Shown here piece after piece: positions 1 to 9,574 of a DNA stretch of 54,689 nt. Within the stretch, counting starts at the first letter, position 1. Every line of letters starts with the position of its first letter. Below the pieces are notes generated by a model. That model made no database searches. It worked only from the letters and a program-made list of their open reading frames with translations, and had not been told where the DNA came from. The translations under genes were made by a program, and so were the position numbers. The DNA lies in the NCBI GenBank assembly GCA_900768915.1, contig CAAGEQ010000011.1, positions 1-54,689 on the forward strand, in the 5' to 3' direction. This DNA is from Candidatus Gastranaerophilales bacterium. GTDB taxonomy: Bacteria; Cyanobacteriota; Vampirovibrionia; Gastranaerophilales; Gastranaerophilaceae.

Positions 1-3000
1 GTCATATTAACTTTTGATACATTCAATGTACCTGTTCCTATAACCTTCTCTGCGGTTATCTTATCGCTCGTTTTTCCTTTTAAGTCCATATCTATTGATA
101 TGTCTGATGTTGTGTTATCGGCCAAGGTTAGTGTTCTTAATGATAAGGTTCGTACTGCGCCATTAGAAATACTTGTTTCACTCGTTCCACTCAAAGATAA
201 TGATGCTTTTTGTAAACTTTTTTCATTCATTATTTTTAATCTTCCAGAGCCTTGAGTAATTGTAATATCACTACCTTCTTCTATATCTGTTTTGTTAGCG
301 ATATAAACATTTCCACTTGTTGTTATTTCACCTTCACCTGAAATAGTATCGTTAATAGTAATTTGTCGTTTCTTACCTGCTTGCAAGTTCAACTTTGCAT
401 TTTTCAAATGAATTGCATTTGCTCTACCATTTGCTTTATTTCCTTCAAACAAAATATTTGATTTTTGAGCCAATATATTGACCATAGAATTTTCATCAAC
501 ATATATTGCCCCACCTTGACTTGATGCAGTATTGTTGACAAAACTTGAATCAACTATCTGCAAAATAGATTGTTTGCCAACATATATCGCTCCACCAAAT
601 TTCGCAGAATTTCCCTCAAATTTTGAATTAGAAATAACAGTATTTAAAACACAATCTTTTATTGCAATAGCACCACCAGCATTTGATGCAGAATTTTTTT
701 CAAAAGTCGAACCAACAATTTTGGTTGTTGAATTTTCACCACTATAAATAGCACCACCATTTTCAGCAGTATTAGTAATAAATCTAGAATTAGAAATATT
801 TAAATTACCTTCATTATAAATAACACCACCAATATTAGTAGCAGAATTTTCTTTAAATGTAGAACCAGTAATTTTTACAACTGCTTGATTATTGTAAATT
901 GCACCACCATTTTCAGCAGTATTTTTATAAAAATATGAACCATTATCTGTATATGAACTCATTAGTAAGGATTTACTACCTGTTATATCACCGTTTTTGT
1001 TATAAATAACACCACCAAAAGTTGCACTATTTTCTTCAAAAACATATTTTTTTGAGGTTAAATTAGCACCATAGTTTAATATTGCACCGCCAAACTCTGA
1101 TTTATTAGAAACAAATCTATTTTGACAACTTGCAATATTATTCATATCCAAAGTACCAACCAATGTCATACTAGGTCTATATTTAGTACCATTATTAAAA
1201 TTAAATAATACACTTTTGCCACTATTATTATTTTCAAAGATAGCATTTCCAGAAATCGACACATTTCCAACGTATTTTTTACCTTGTGAAGCATTAAGTA
1301 TTGCAGTTCCATCAACATCTTTAATATAACTAACACCGGTTTTTGAAGATTTAATATTTAAAGTTTTATAATTTTCTATCAACGAATCTGAACCATCTCC
1401 TGAAATAGTAGAATCAGAAATAGCCATTTTAGCCCAGTTATTAATTTCTGATTGAATATTTGCATTAGATAAAATATTCAAATTCTTTGTATTTTGAATG
1501 ACAAAATCTAAATCAGATGGGGTTGCAGTATTTAAAACACCACCATTTATATTTAATGTTCCTTGATTGTATATAACATTTCCAATATTATCACCACTAA
1601 TAGTAAATTTACCTTTTTTAGAAACATCTATTTTTTGACTAATTAAAGCATTACTTGTAACTTTACCTAAAATTCGAGTAAAACCAGTACCACTAATTTC
1701 TAAATTATCACCATTACTTTTTGTTCCTAAAACGCCACCTACAAGTTGTAAATACCCATTATTTTCAACATCATATTGTAAAATAGAAGCATTTGTAATA
1801 AATTGAGAGTTATCATTTATCAAAACTTTCGTTGAAATCAACGAATTATTATAAACTTTACTATTTTCTGCGATAATAATATTAGCAGAACCACTAACGT
1901 AAGCAGATAATGTACCACCTGTAAGAATTAAATTACCACTGTTAATTATACTTATTTTTTTATCCAACAATTTGGCATTAGTTGTTAATGAATAAAATTT
2001 TGTACTATCATACAAATTACCATTTTCATCAGCACCATTCTCTAATAATACTGGATCGATTATAATATCTTGATATATTTTTGCATTATTTACAACATCA
2101 CCAATAATATTAACATTACCATTACCCTTTATTGATTTCGTAATAGTACCACCAGTCAATTTAATATTTGCATTATTTATAATCGTTCCCTTTAAAGAAT
2201 CTGCATTTGTAACTAATGAATTTGTTGGAACTGTAATATTTGCTGAATAAGTTGAATTTAATAATTTACTTTTATCATATTTTGACAAATCTGCAATTAT
2301 AGCACCTGTTACATTACCATCAGAATCTATTTGCCCATTATAAACCAAGATTTTACCTGTTTCATCTCTAACAACAGGAACTTTAATTTCTTTTTCGTCA
2401 ACAAATGTTGGTAACAAAATTGTTTGTGCAATTGTTGCACTACTATCAAGAATAACATTACCTTGAATAACCGTTGAGCCTTTGCCTGAAATATTTGTAT
2501 TAGATAATGTTCCATCATCTAGATATATTCCCTGTTTAACATTATTAACAAGTTTTTCTACTTTTAAATTATCACTATTTGCAATGGCTAATCTTCCTTT
2601 TGATATATTAACCCTAGATTGTTGTAAATTTGCATTTTCGGCAAACAAAACCTTTGCACCTTTAATATTTACAACACCATCACCAATAATTCCATTTTCA
2701 AATTGCACATCACCTTTTGTCATATTGACAATTTTATGGTTACGAATATCATAACCAGAAGAACCATCAGCCAAATCTCTAAAAATTGTGTTTGATAAAT
2801 TCAAAGTACCTATATTAAAAATCAAAGCAACTGCATCGGAATAAATGTTATTATTTACAAATTCAACATTATTAAGTGATAAAGTTCCACCATTCATAAC
2901 TAATAATGACAGCCCTTTAGAACCAGTTGCATTTTTTATGGTCATATTGTTAAAATTCATTTTTTTATCAATGGACATTCCATAACTATGTGAATTTATA

Positions 3001-3248
3001 TTGAAATCATATCCATTGCCATTTACAGTTAAAGAACGAGTATCTGTAATTTCTATATCTTGAGACAATGTAAGATTGTCATCTAAAATCATCTTATTGA
3101 CACTATAATCATTTAATACATCGAAATAAAAATCAAACATATCACTAACATGTACAGTTTTAGCATTGGCAAATATTGGAACACATGATAAACATAACAA
3201 TATAAGAGTAATTTTTATATTTTTCTTTAAAATTTCAATCCTATCCAT
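1..3248 (-). CDS. Pmp-like beta-helix surface protein (C-terminus outside window)
   Basis: An open frame of about 1,082 codons starts at the ATG ending at 3248 and stays open to base 1, so the C-terminus is missing. A signal peptide is visible: basic MDRIEILKKNIK, a hydrophobic stretch, then cleavage after ANA (about residue 29). The body is rich in N, T, S, G and short beta-strand-forming stretches. At about residues 715-920 (bases 490-1100) there are about eight GGAI/GGVI motifs (GGAIYV, GGAIYS, GGVIYN) preceded by FxxN motifs such as FVNN, FEGN and FKEN. This is the signature of chlamydial polymorphic membrane protein repeats, which fold as a right-handed beta-helix in autotransporters. 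A C-terminal barrel would lie outside the window and cannot be confirmed. Probable role: exported adhesin or surface passenger. The family call is firm; the function is inferred. Confidence 0.8.
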   Translation of the reverse strand, partial: MDRIEILKKNIKITLILLCLSCVPIFANAKTVHVSDMFDFYFDVLNDYSVNKMILDDNLTLSQDIEITDTRSLTVNGNGYDFNINSHSYGMSIDKKMNFNNMTIKNATGSKGLSLLVMNGGTLSLNNVEFVNNNIYSDAVALIFNIGTLNLSNTIFRDLADGSSGYDIRNHKIVNMTKGDVQFENGIIGDGVVNIKGAKVLFAENANLQQSRVNISKGRLAIANSDNLKVEKLVNNVKQGIYLDDGTLSNTNISGKGSTVIQGNVILDSSATIAQTILLPTFVDEKEIKVPVVRDETGKILVYNGQIDSDGNVTGAIIADLSKYDKSKLLNSTYSANITVPTNSLVTNADSLKGTIINNANIKLTGGTITKSIKGNGNVNIIGDVVNNAKIYQDIIIDPVLLENGADENGNLYDSTKFYSLTTNAKLLDKKISIINSGNLILTGGTLSAYVSGSANIIIAENSKVYNNSLISTKVLINDNSQFITNASILQYDVENNGYLQLVGGVLGTKSNGDNLEISGTGFTRILGKVTSNALISQKIDVSKKGKFTISGDNIGNVIYNQGTLNINGGVLNTATPSDLDFVIQNTKNLNILSNANIQSEINNWAKMAISDSTISGDGSDSLIENYKTLNIKSSKTGVSYIKDVDGTAILNASQGKKYVGNVSISGNAIFENNNSGKSVLFNFNNGTKYRPSMTLVGTLDMNNIASCQNRFVSNKSEFGGAILNYGANLTSKKYVFEENSATFGGVIYNKNGDITGSKSLLMSSYTDNGSYFYKNTAENGGAIYNNQAVVKITGSTFKENSATNIGGVIYNEGNLNISNSRFITNTAENGGAIYSGENSTTKIVGSTFEKNSASNAGGAIAIKDCVLNTVISNSKFEGNSAKFGGAIYVGKQSILQIVDSSFVNNTASSQGGAIYVDENSMVNILAQKSNILFEGNKANGRANAIHLKNAKLNLQAGKKRQITINDTISGEGEITTSGNVYIANKTDIEEGSDITITQGSGRLKIMNEKSLQKASLSLSGTSETSISNGAVRTLSLRTLTLADNTTSDISIDMDLKGKTSDKITAEKVIGTGTLNVSKVNM

Positions 3249-3352
3249 AATTTCATTTTAACATGCCTTGCAAAATTCAACAATAAAAAGACAAAAAAAG
3301 CACTAAAAACAAGTATTTTTTGAATATTATAGAAATTAGAATATTGCTTGTA

Positions 3353-3381
3353 TTGAAGTTATTTTTATAGTACTTTAAAAT
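3353..3381 (+). promoter_or_regulatory. Sigma-70-type promoter of fba
   Basis: A TTGAAG -35 box (3353-3358), a 17-base spacer and a TAAAAT -10 box (3376-3381) lie ahead of fba. Transcription would start near 3388, about 30 bases before the ATG. Confidence 0.55.
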
Positions 3382-3418
3382 CATAAATAAATTTGTACAA
3401 TTTAGAAGGAGGCTTATA

Positions 3419-4378
3419 ATGAGCGAAAGAAAATTAGTAGGAACAGAAGAAATGTTCAAAAAAGCATTAGCTGGCGGATATGCTATCGGTGCTTACAACG
3501 TTAACAATATGGAAATTTTGCAAGGTATTGCAGAAGCAGCTGAAGAAACTCGTTCACCAATCATCTTACAAGTTTCTGCTGGTGCTAGAAAATATGCTAA
3601 CCAAACTTATCTAATTAAATTAGTTGAAGCAGCATTAGCAACAACAACAGTACCTATCGCATTACACTTAGACCACGGTGCAGACTTCGAAATTTGTAAA
3701 GCTTGTATCGATGGTGGTTTCTCATCAGTTATGATTGATGGTTCTAGATTCCCATTCGAAGAAAACGTTGCAGTTACTAAGAAAGTTGTTGAATATGCTC
3801 ATGAAAGAGGAGTTTCAGTTGAAGCTGAACTTGGTAAATTAGCAGGTGTTGAAGATGACGTAAATGTTGATGCTAAAGATGCTAAATATACAAACGTTAA
3901 AGAAGCAGTTGAATTCGTTAAACAAACTGGTTGTGATTCATTAGCAATCGCTATTGGTACTTCTCATGGTGCTTACAAATTCGCTGGTGAAGCAAGACTT
4001 GACTTTGATAGACTTAAAGAAATCAAAGATGCTCTTAAAGAAGCTGGTTTCGGTGATTACCCAATCGTTCTTCACGGTTCATCATCAGTTCCACAAGACT
4101 TAGTTGCTAAATGTAACCAATACGGTGGTAAATTACCAAATGCTCAAGGTGTTCCAGAAGATATGTTAAACTATGCTTCTAAACATGGTGTTGCTAAAAT
4201 CAATATCGATACAGACTTAAGATTGGCTATGACTTCTACTATCAGAGAGTTCTTCATTGAACACCCTGAAAAATTCGACCCACGTGAATATATGGGACCA
4301 GGTAGAACAGCAGTTAAAGAACTTGTTATGCACAAAATGCGTGACGTATTAGGTACTGCTGGTCATGCTGATGACTAA
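3419..4378 (+). CDS. fba: Class II fructose-1,6-bisphosphate aldolase
   Basis: A 319-residue cytosolic glycolytic/gluconeogenic enzyme that cleaves fructose-1,6-bisphosphate to DHAP and glyceraldehyde-3-phosphate using Zn2+. Visible family motifs are GAYNVNN near the N-terminus, the metal/active-site segment ALHLDHG (about residues 80-86), GTSHGAYK, the second metal segment VLHGSSS, and the phosphate-binding INIDTDLR. Length is normal for the class. The start is fixed by AAGGAGG seven to eight bases upstream. It is monocistronic, with its own promoter and a strong terminator. Codons are more GC-rich and biased than in the orphan genes nearby, consistent with high expression. Confidence 0.97.
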   Translation: MSERKLVGTEEMFKKALAGGYAIGAYNVNNMEILQGIAEAAEETRSPIILQVSAGARKYANQTYLIKLVEAALATTTVPIALHLDHGADFEICKACIDGGFSSVMIDGSRFPFEENVAVTKKVVEYAHERGVSVEAELGKLAGVEDDVNVDAKDAKYTNVKEAVEFVKQTGCDSLAIAIGTSHGAYKFAGEARLDFDRLKEIKDALKEAGFGDYPIVLHGSSSVPQDLVAKCNQYGGKLPNAQGVPEDMLNYASKHGVAKINIDTDLRLAMTSTIREFFIEHPEKFDPREYMGPGRTAVKELVMHKMRDVLGTAGHADD

Positions 4379-4409
4379 TCAAAAAATTAAACAACTTGTT
4401 TAATATAAG

Positions 4410-4441
4410 AAAGAGGACGATTTCATAATCGCCCTCTTTTA
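4410..4441 (+). terminator. Rho-independent terminator of fba
   Basis: A hairpin AAAGAGG-A-CGATT / AATCG-C-CCTCTTT is followed by T residues, about 30 bases after the fba stop. It could also serve the convergent gene at 4472. Confidence 0.85.
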
Positions 4442-4471
4442 ATTTGTTATTATAAAAGTTTTATTATAAAA

Positions 4472-5935
4472 CTAAATTGTTTCAACAACTTTTATATTAG
4501 TTTCACAAGTCAATTCTTCATGTGCAATAACTGACAAATTATTAATAAATTCTGAAAATATTGCAAAAGTCATGTGTCTAATTTCCATAGGAACAACTAA
4601 TATAACTTCCTTCATATCCTCTGTTTTAGCAATTTTTTCTATTTTTTTCGCTAATCTTCCTGCAACTTTACCATCAACTTTAATAATAGCATCTTCTTCA
4701 GTTTCTGTTAATCTAAACATTTCATCTAATGTACTACCCGAAAATTCAATAACCTTTGCTGGTTCTTCGGATATAAATCTTTGTGAAATATGTTTTGACA
4801 AAGACAATCTTATTCTATCCAACAAACCATCTTTTGATGGTTCATCAGAAAAATCATTTATTTTTTCAAAAATATAATCAATATCTTTTATAGAAATCTT
4901 TTCTCTAATCAAATTAATAATAATATATTTCAATTCAGAAAGAGATATAAAATCTGGAATAATATTATTTATAACAAATGGATTACGTTGTTCTACTAGC
5001 GAAACATATCTATTAATATCACCATAATCTAACAATTCATATACATATTTAATAGAAACAAACTCTATTGCTCTAGCAATATATTCTACAGGGTTATATC
5101 CCTCAGCCCAAAAATCTTCTGCTTGTTTTGTATTAATCCACCAAATATCTTTACCGGTAATTTCATCTGTTACCGAAATTGCACCTGACGGTTTTCTTGA
5201 TAACTTAACATCGTCCTTAAAAAATGCAATATGTTCAGGTACTGCAGTTGATTTATAGACTTCCAAATTATGTACTTTAATACTAAATTCGTAAGGTTCT
5301 AATGTATCGTCATCTTGAAAAACCATTTTAGGAATAACATAACCCAATTCATCAGTTAATTTTTGTCTTGATTTAACTGTTTCTGATAACAAATCACACT
5401 GATTATCAGGGCTAACATAATCAAGTAATTCCTCACTTAAATTTACTGTAAATTTTTCCTCACCAATACGAGAATACATAACTCCTGGTGAAATTTCTCT
5501 AACCAAATCTTGTTTTAATTCTTCTAAACGTTTCAATGCACCTGACATTTGTTCGTTTAGTTCACCTCTATCTGACCAATCAACTTTTTCTATTTCTGAT
5601 TTAATCTTTGCAACACGTCCTTTTTGGTCACGAATCTTTGCTGAAATTTCTTTACAAGTTTCATAAGGTGTCATCTGATTAGACAACATTTTTTCCATTT
5701 GAGCCTTAAAATTTTTAACATTAACAACTTTATCAAAAACTTCATCTTTATCAGAGGCAACCTTTTCACGCATAAATATACAACTATATACAAATTCATC
5801 TTCATCTGTTTCAACTTCATGAAGAGTATATAAGTCCCAACCCTGAGAAGACATTTCATTTAACAAATCTTGTAAAGCCTGTCTATCATCTGTAGAAACC
5901 TCTTTGATAACATATTCTAAATTTCTGTTAAACAT
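4472..5935 (-). CDS. Soluble FlhA-C (FHIPEP cytosolic domain) protein with DUF4177-like N-terminus
   Basis: 487 residues. The ATG at 5935 is chosen over one 12 codons upstream because GAAGGGG sits five bases before it. Residues about 1-58 resemble DUF4177 (LLNEMSSQGWDLYTL, then a beta-strand ending in FMREK). Residues about 80-150 look helical or coiled-coil. Residues about 160-487 align along the whole cytosolic domain of FlhA-type export-gate proteins. The collinear landmarks are GDLLE-like CDLLSETV, LTDELGYVIP (cf. ADLGLIVP), LEPYEFSIKVHNLEV (cf. LKPNEYVIKIKGVEV), the IWWI/EGY segment, LSELKYIIINLIREKISIKD (cf. VQKVLAKLLKEKVSIRN), LDRIRLSLSKHI and a C-terminal VIAHEEL near LSYNEL. No transmembrane segments are present, whereas FlhA has about eight. 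It lies 46 bases after ompH and is probably cotranscribed with bamA-ompH. The domain call is strong; the role is unknown. Confidence 0.8.
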   Translation of the reverse strand: MFNRNLEYVIKEVSTDDRQALQDLLNEMSSQGWDLYTLHEVETDEDEFVYSCIFMREKVASDKDEVFDKVVNVKNFKAQMEKMLSNQMTPYETCKEISAKIRDQKGRVAKIKSEIEKVDWSDRGELNEQMSGALKRLEELKQDLVREISPGVMYSRIGEEKFTVNLSEELLDYVSPDNQCDLLSETVKSRQKLTDELGYVIPKMVFQDDDTLEPYEFSIKVHNLEVYKSTAVPEHIAFFKDDVKLSRKPSGAISVTDEITGKDIWWINTKQAEDFWAEGYNPVEYIARAIEFVSIKYVYELLDYGDINRYVSLVEQRNPFVINNIIPDFISLSELKYIIINLIREKISIKDIDYIFEKINDFSDEPSKDGLLDRIRLSLSKHISQRFISEEPAKVIEFSGSTLDEMFRLTETEEDAIIKVDGKVAGRLAKKIEKIAKTEDMKEVILVVPMEIRHMTFAIFSEFINNLSVIAHEELTCETNIKVVETI

Positions 5936-5981
5936 AATGTCCCCTTCTAAATTTTTATTAACTACAAACAATTAATTATTT

Positions 5982-6431
5982 TTATTTCACACCTTTAAGT
6001 CTATCAATAAGAACATTAGTAACATCAACACCACCACAGAATACTGCTTTGTCACTAATAATAGCATCAAGTTTTTGTTCAACCATAACTTGTTTTGCAA
6101 TATCTCTTATCTTAGTATAAACATCTTGTTCTGTTTTTGCTTGCATTCTTAAATAATCATTTTGTTTAGTTTTTAGTTCATTTGTCACTTTATCTTGGAA
6201 ATTTTGTTTTTGAACAGGTGACTGAATTGATTCATATTCTTTTTCTTTATCAAACATATATTGTTTAATTTCAATTGCTTTGGAATCTAATTTCTTTTTA
6301 GCATTTAATGCAAAAGAACAATTTTCTATAACTTTTTCATAATCAACATAACCAAGTCCACCTGCAAAAGATACACCTGAAAACATTATCATAGAAACAG
6401 CAACCATTAAAATAGCACCTAATTTTTTCAT
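5982..6431 (-). CDS. OmpH/Skp-family periplasmic chaperone
   Basis: 149 residues from the ATG at 6431, which has AGGAGG eight bases upstream; a longer reading frame exists but lacks this support. The N-terminus is a signal peptide (MKKLGAILMVAVSMIMFSG, cleavage after FAG or nearby). The mature part starts with GYVDYEKVIENC, typical of OmpH/Skp, followed by a long charged helical region (about residues 45-115) and a C-terminal MVEQKLDAIISDKAVFCGG segment characteristic of the family. Skp-type trimers carry unfolded outer-membrane proteins across the periplasm. It follows bamA by 17 bases, the standard bamA-skp arrangement. Confidence 0.9.
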   Translation of the reverse strand: MKKLGAILMVAVSMIMFSGVSFAGGLGYVDYEKVIENCSFALNAKKKLDSKAIEIKQYMFDKEKEYESIQSPVQKQNFQDKVTNELKTKQNDYLRMQAKTEQDVYTKIRDIAKQVMVEQKLDAIISDKAVFCGGVDVTNVLIDRLKGVK

Positions 6432-6448
6432 AATTATCCTCCTAAATA

Positions 6449-8374
6449 TTAATACATCATATCGCCTACACCAAATGTGAAGTAACCATTTTTGTTTCCA
6501 TAAGAACCACATCTTGTAATAGGAATACCATAATCAACAGACAATGGACCAACACCTGGTATATATAATTTCAAACCAATACCTGCAGTAATCGCCTGCA
6601 TAGGTCTATCATACAATTTATCAGACAAGTAAGTACCAAATACTTTACCCGCATCAACAAAGAATGTTAAACGTAAGTTTTGGAAGAAATTAACTTTCAA
6701 TCTATCTAAGAATAGAACAGGAGTTGCTAATTCAATAGAACCCATTGCAAAAGCATCACCAGTACCTACACCATTGATTTTATAACCTCTAACAGTATAA
6801 GGACCACCTAAACGATAAGCCATAACTTCTGGCATATTATCACCGTAGATTTTACCACCAGCCTTAGCAGTGAATGATAAAGATGATTTTCTAGCAACAG
6901 GGAAGAAACGTTTAATCATACCTGTTAACTTACCATTTGTTTTATTAAATCCATCTAAAGCAAATGCTTGGTCAAATCTAGCAGTCGCTAAAACACCATT
7001 TCTTGGATTTAGAGCAGAATCTCTGGTATCATAATTCAAACCAGGACTAAGAGTTAAGAATAAACCACCCTCTAATTGTTTAGCACGTTCTGCAATATTG
7101 ATATTCTTTGCTCTATACATACCAACAATTCTATCTCTATCGCCTTCACGAACATCAATATTTTCAACGCCAACAGCAAATGTAGTTGATAGATTTGGAT
7201 TACTTTTCATTCTATGTGACATACTTGCTTCAATACCAATTCTATCTTCAACGGCTAACGGAACATTATAACTACCGAAATCCCTAAAGAAGATTTTACT
7301 CAATAAAGAAGTATCAGCATTCAAAAAATATGGTTGGAAGAAACTTAATTCTGCTTGGAAGTTCATGTGATTTTTAACAGTTGTATCACTCATAATAACA
7401 CCAGAACCAACTAAACCACTCAATGAAACTCTTTGGTTCAAACCTCTAAAGTTATTATCACTAATACCTAAAGAACCAAATACACCAGTACTTGAATCAA
7501 GACCACCACCTAATGAAATTGATGCTGTTCTTTGTTCTGTAATCATTATTGTTACATCATATTTATCCGGATCATCAGGACAAACATCTATACTTCTATT
7601 AACATCTTTAAATGCTTGAGTAGAATATAGTCTAACCAAATCTTCTTTAATTTGGTTTTCATTATAAACCATTCCAGGCTCAGTCAAAATATTACGAGTA
7701 ATAACATAATCCTTTGTTTTTTGATTACCCGAAATCAAAATTTTATTTATTTTACCTTCTTTTAATCCAATGTTAATTGTACCATCTGGATCATCATAAA
7801 TTGTATCAACACGTGCTAATATATAACCTTTTGAAGCATAACATTCATTAATTTTTTCAATAGCAGCATTAACCTCTTCAATATTTTGAGGTTTACCAAT
7901 CAATGGAGTAACTAATGGCATAAGTTCTTCTGATGAAATAACTGTATTACCATCAATCGTAACATCAGTTACAGGAATATTTTCCTCTAACAAAATTTTT
8001 AATGTTACTGTACCATCAGCATTTTCAACTGGAATTGCTTTCATTTTTTCTGTAAAGAATCCCAATTCATACACATTTTTCAAATCTCTTTGAACCATAT
8101 CGGCATCAAATGGATCACCCTTGTGTAATTGCATTTTTGACAATACAACAGCAGGCTTAATAACATTTGTTCCATATATTTCAATATCACGAATAGTAGG
8201 AACAGTTTTGATTGAGGAATCAATAGTATCGGTATTTTCTTCAGGGGTAGATGACGGCAAGCCAAAATCAGACATCTGTCCATTTATATAAGTTTCGGCA
8301 CCTACTGACATTGCTAGCGTAAAAATTACACAAAGTAATATTAAACTTTTCCTTAATATATTAAATGAGTTCAA
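6449..8374 (-). CDS. bamA: BamA / Omp85 outer-membrane protein assembly factor
   Basis: 641 residues beginning at a TTG codon with GGGGAAGAGAG upstream. A signal peptide (LILLCVIFTLAMSVGA) is followed by about three POTRA domains (about residues 60-285; RDIEIYGTNVIKPAVVLSKM opens the first) and then a C-terminal 16-strand barrel. Barrel landmarks are SLGGGLDSSTGVFGSLGISD, SALNPRNGVLA and the lid-lock motif VRGY (in GGPYTVRGYKING). The last residue is aromatic (GVGDMMY). Three rather than five POTRAs, as also seen in cyanobacterial Omp85 proteins, fit the suggested lineage. Function: insertion of beta-barrel proteins, presumably including the porin at 35198 and the Pmp-like protein. First gene of bamA-ompH-FHIPEP. 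Confidence 0.93.
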   Translation of the reverse strand: MNSFNILRKSLILLCVIFTLAMSVGAETYINGQMSDFGLPSSTPEENTDTIDSSIKTVPTIRDIEIYGTNVIKPAVVLSKMQLHKGDPFDADMVQRDLKNVYELGFFTEKMKAIPVENADGTVTLKILLEENIPVTDVTIDGNTVISSEELMPLVTPLIGKPQNIEEVNAAIEKINECYASKGYILARVDTIYDDPDGTINIGLKEGKINKILISGNQKTKDYVITRNILTEPGMVYNENQIKEDLVRLYSTQAFKDVNRSIDVCPDDPDKYDVTIMITEQRTASISLGGGLDSSTGVFGSLGISDNNFRGLNQRVSLSGLVGSGVIMSDTTVKNHMNFQAELSFFQPYFLNADTSLLSKIFFRDFGSYNVPLAVEDRIGIEASMSHRMKSNPNLSTTFAVGVENIDVREGDRDRIVGMYRAKNINIAERAKQLEGGLFLTLSPGLNYDTRDSALNPRNGVLATARFDQAFALDGFNKTNGKLTGMIKRFFPVARKSSLSFTAKAGGKIYGDNMPEVMAYRLGGPYTVRGYKINGVGTGDAFAMGSIELATPVLFLDRLKVNFFQNLRLTFFVDAGKVFGTYLSDKLYDRPMQAITAGIGLKLYIPGVGPLSVDYGIPITRCGSYGNKNGYFTFGVGDMMY

Positions 8375-8466
8375 CGACTCTCTTCCCCAATACTATTATC
8401 AATACTAGTTTATCATAAGAATATTTTATAGGCAAAATATTAAGAAAATATTACTTTTATGTGTCA

Positions 8467-9549
8467 TTATTCAATAATTTTGCCATTCGCAATATTATAT
8501 ATCTTTACATTTCTTAAAAACTCTTCTTCAAACAGTAGTGTATCAACCGAAGTTATAATTGTTTGAGTATTTTTAGATATAGATTTTAACAAATAATTTT
8601 GCCTTAAATCATCTAATTCAGCAAGTACATCATCTAACAAAAGAACTGGACTATAACCATTTTTTTCTATAATCAAATTAATTTCAGCCAATTTTAAAGC
8701 CAAAACAATTGTTCTATGCTGTCCTTGTGATGCAAATTTTGTTGCATCTATACCATCTAAATAAAATGCTATATCATCTCTATGAGGACCAACACAAGAT
8801 TGATGCCTTGCAATCTCCTCTGCTCGTCGTTCTTCTAATTCCAATCTTAAACTATTTGCAATATCATCTATCTCAAAATGTTTAAAACTATATTCAAAAG
8901 AAAATTGCTCGTTTGTTGATATCCCAGAATACGTATCTAGGGCATGCTTTCTTAATTCCGATAAGAATTTTTGTCTAACAAAAATAATATTTGCACCAAC
9001 TACTGCCAATTGTTCATTAAAAACATCTAATAAAGTTTGATTAATTTCGTTTTCTTTTAATAAATTATTTTTTTGTATTCTAATTTTATTATATTTAGAC
9101 AATCTCTCATCATGTGCTGGGTAAATTTGTGAAATTGCAGTATCCAACCAATCCCTTCTATCTTGTGGAGTACCTCTAAGTAATAATAAATCTTTTGTAG
9201 AAAATAAAACGGTATTGAGAACAGAACGATAATTTTTTGCAGTCGTTCTCAAACCGTTTAATTTCAAATTCTTTGTTTTATTCAAAGTATAATCTATTGC
9301 TAAATCAACAGATGTATCTGCTTTTTCCAATTCACATTCTAGAGAAAATTTTTCTTTTCCGAACTGAACAAAATCTTTAATATTAGATGTTCTTGGAGAT
9401 TTTAAAGTAGATAAAAAATAAATACTCTCTAATATATTTGTCTTACCTTGAGCATTCTTCCCGATAATTATAACCTTATCAAAATCCAAGTCTAAACATA
9501 AATCATCACAGTTACGAAAATTTTCTATATGTAAATTCTTAAGTTTCAT
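8467..9549 (-). CDS. recF: DNA replication/repair ATPase RecF
   Basis: 360 residues, the normal size. The N-terminus LKNLHIENFRNCDDLCLDL is the RecF opening, Walker A is GKNAQGKTN (about residues 30-38), the signature region is FASQGQHRTIVLALKLAE, and Walker B is PVLLLDDVLAELD. RecF is an SMC-like ABC ATPase that loads RecA at gaps with RecO and RecR; recO is in this window at 36416. The gene is not beside dnaA/dnaN as in many bacteria. It follows a 62-residue gene by 25 bases. Confidence 0.96.
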   Translation of the reverse strand: MKLKNLHIENFRNCDDLCLDLDFDKVIIIGKNAQGKTNILESIYFLSTLKSPRTSNIKDFVQFGKEKFSLECELEKADTSVDLAIDYTLNKTKNLKLNGLRTTAKNYRSVLNTVLFSTKDLLLLRGTPQDRRDWLDTAISQIYPAHDERLSKYNKIRIQKNNLLKENEINQTLLDVFNEQLAVVGANIIFVRQKFLSELRKHALDTYSGISTNEQFSFEYSFKHFEIDDIANSLRLELEERRAEEIARHQSCVGPHRDDIAFYLDGIDATKFASQGQHRTIVLALKLAEINLIIEKNGYSPVLLLDDVLAELDDLRQNYLLKSISKNTQTIITSVDTLLFEEEFLRNVKIYNIANGKIIE

Positions 9550-9574
9550 AGAAACTATTATACTTAATAATAAA

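Noticed and set aside
532..2754. Plus-strand frames of 71-90 residues inside the first 3.2 kb
   Set aside because: They are complements of the large Pmp-like gene, which has a signal peptide and family repeats.
3277..3459. Minus-strand frame of 60 residues overlapping the start of fba
   Set aside because: It lies across the fba promoter and ribosome site and has the hydrophobic, low-complexity composition expected from AT-rich non-coding DNA; no ribosome site.
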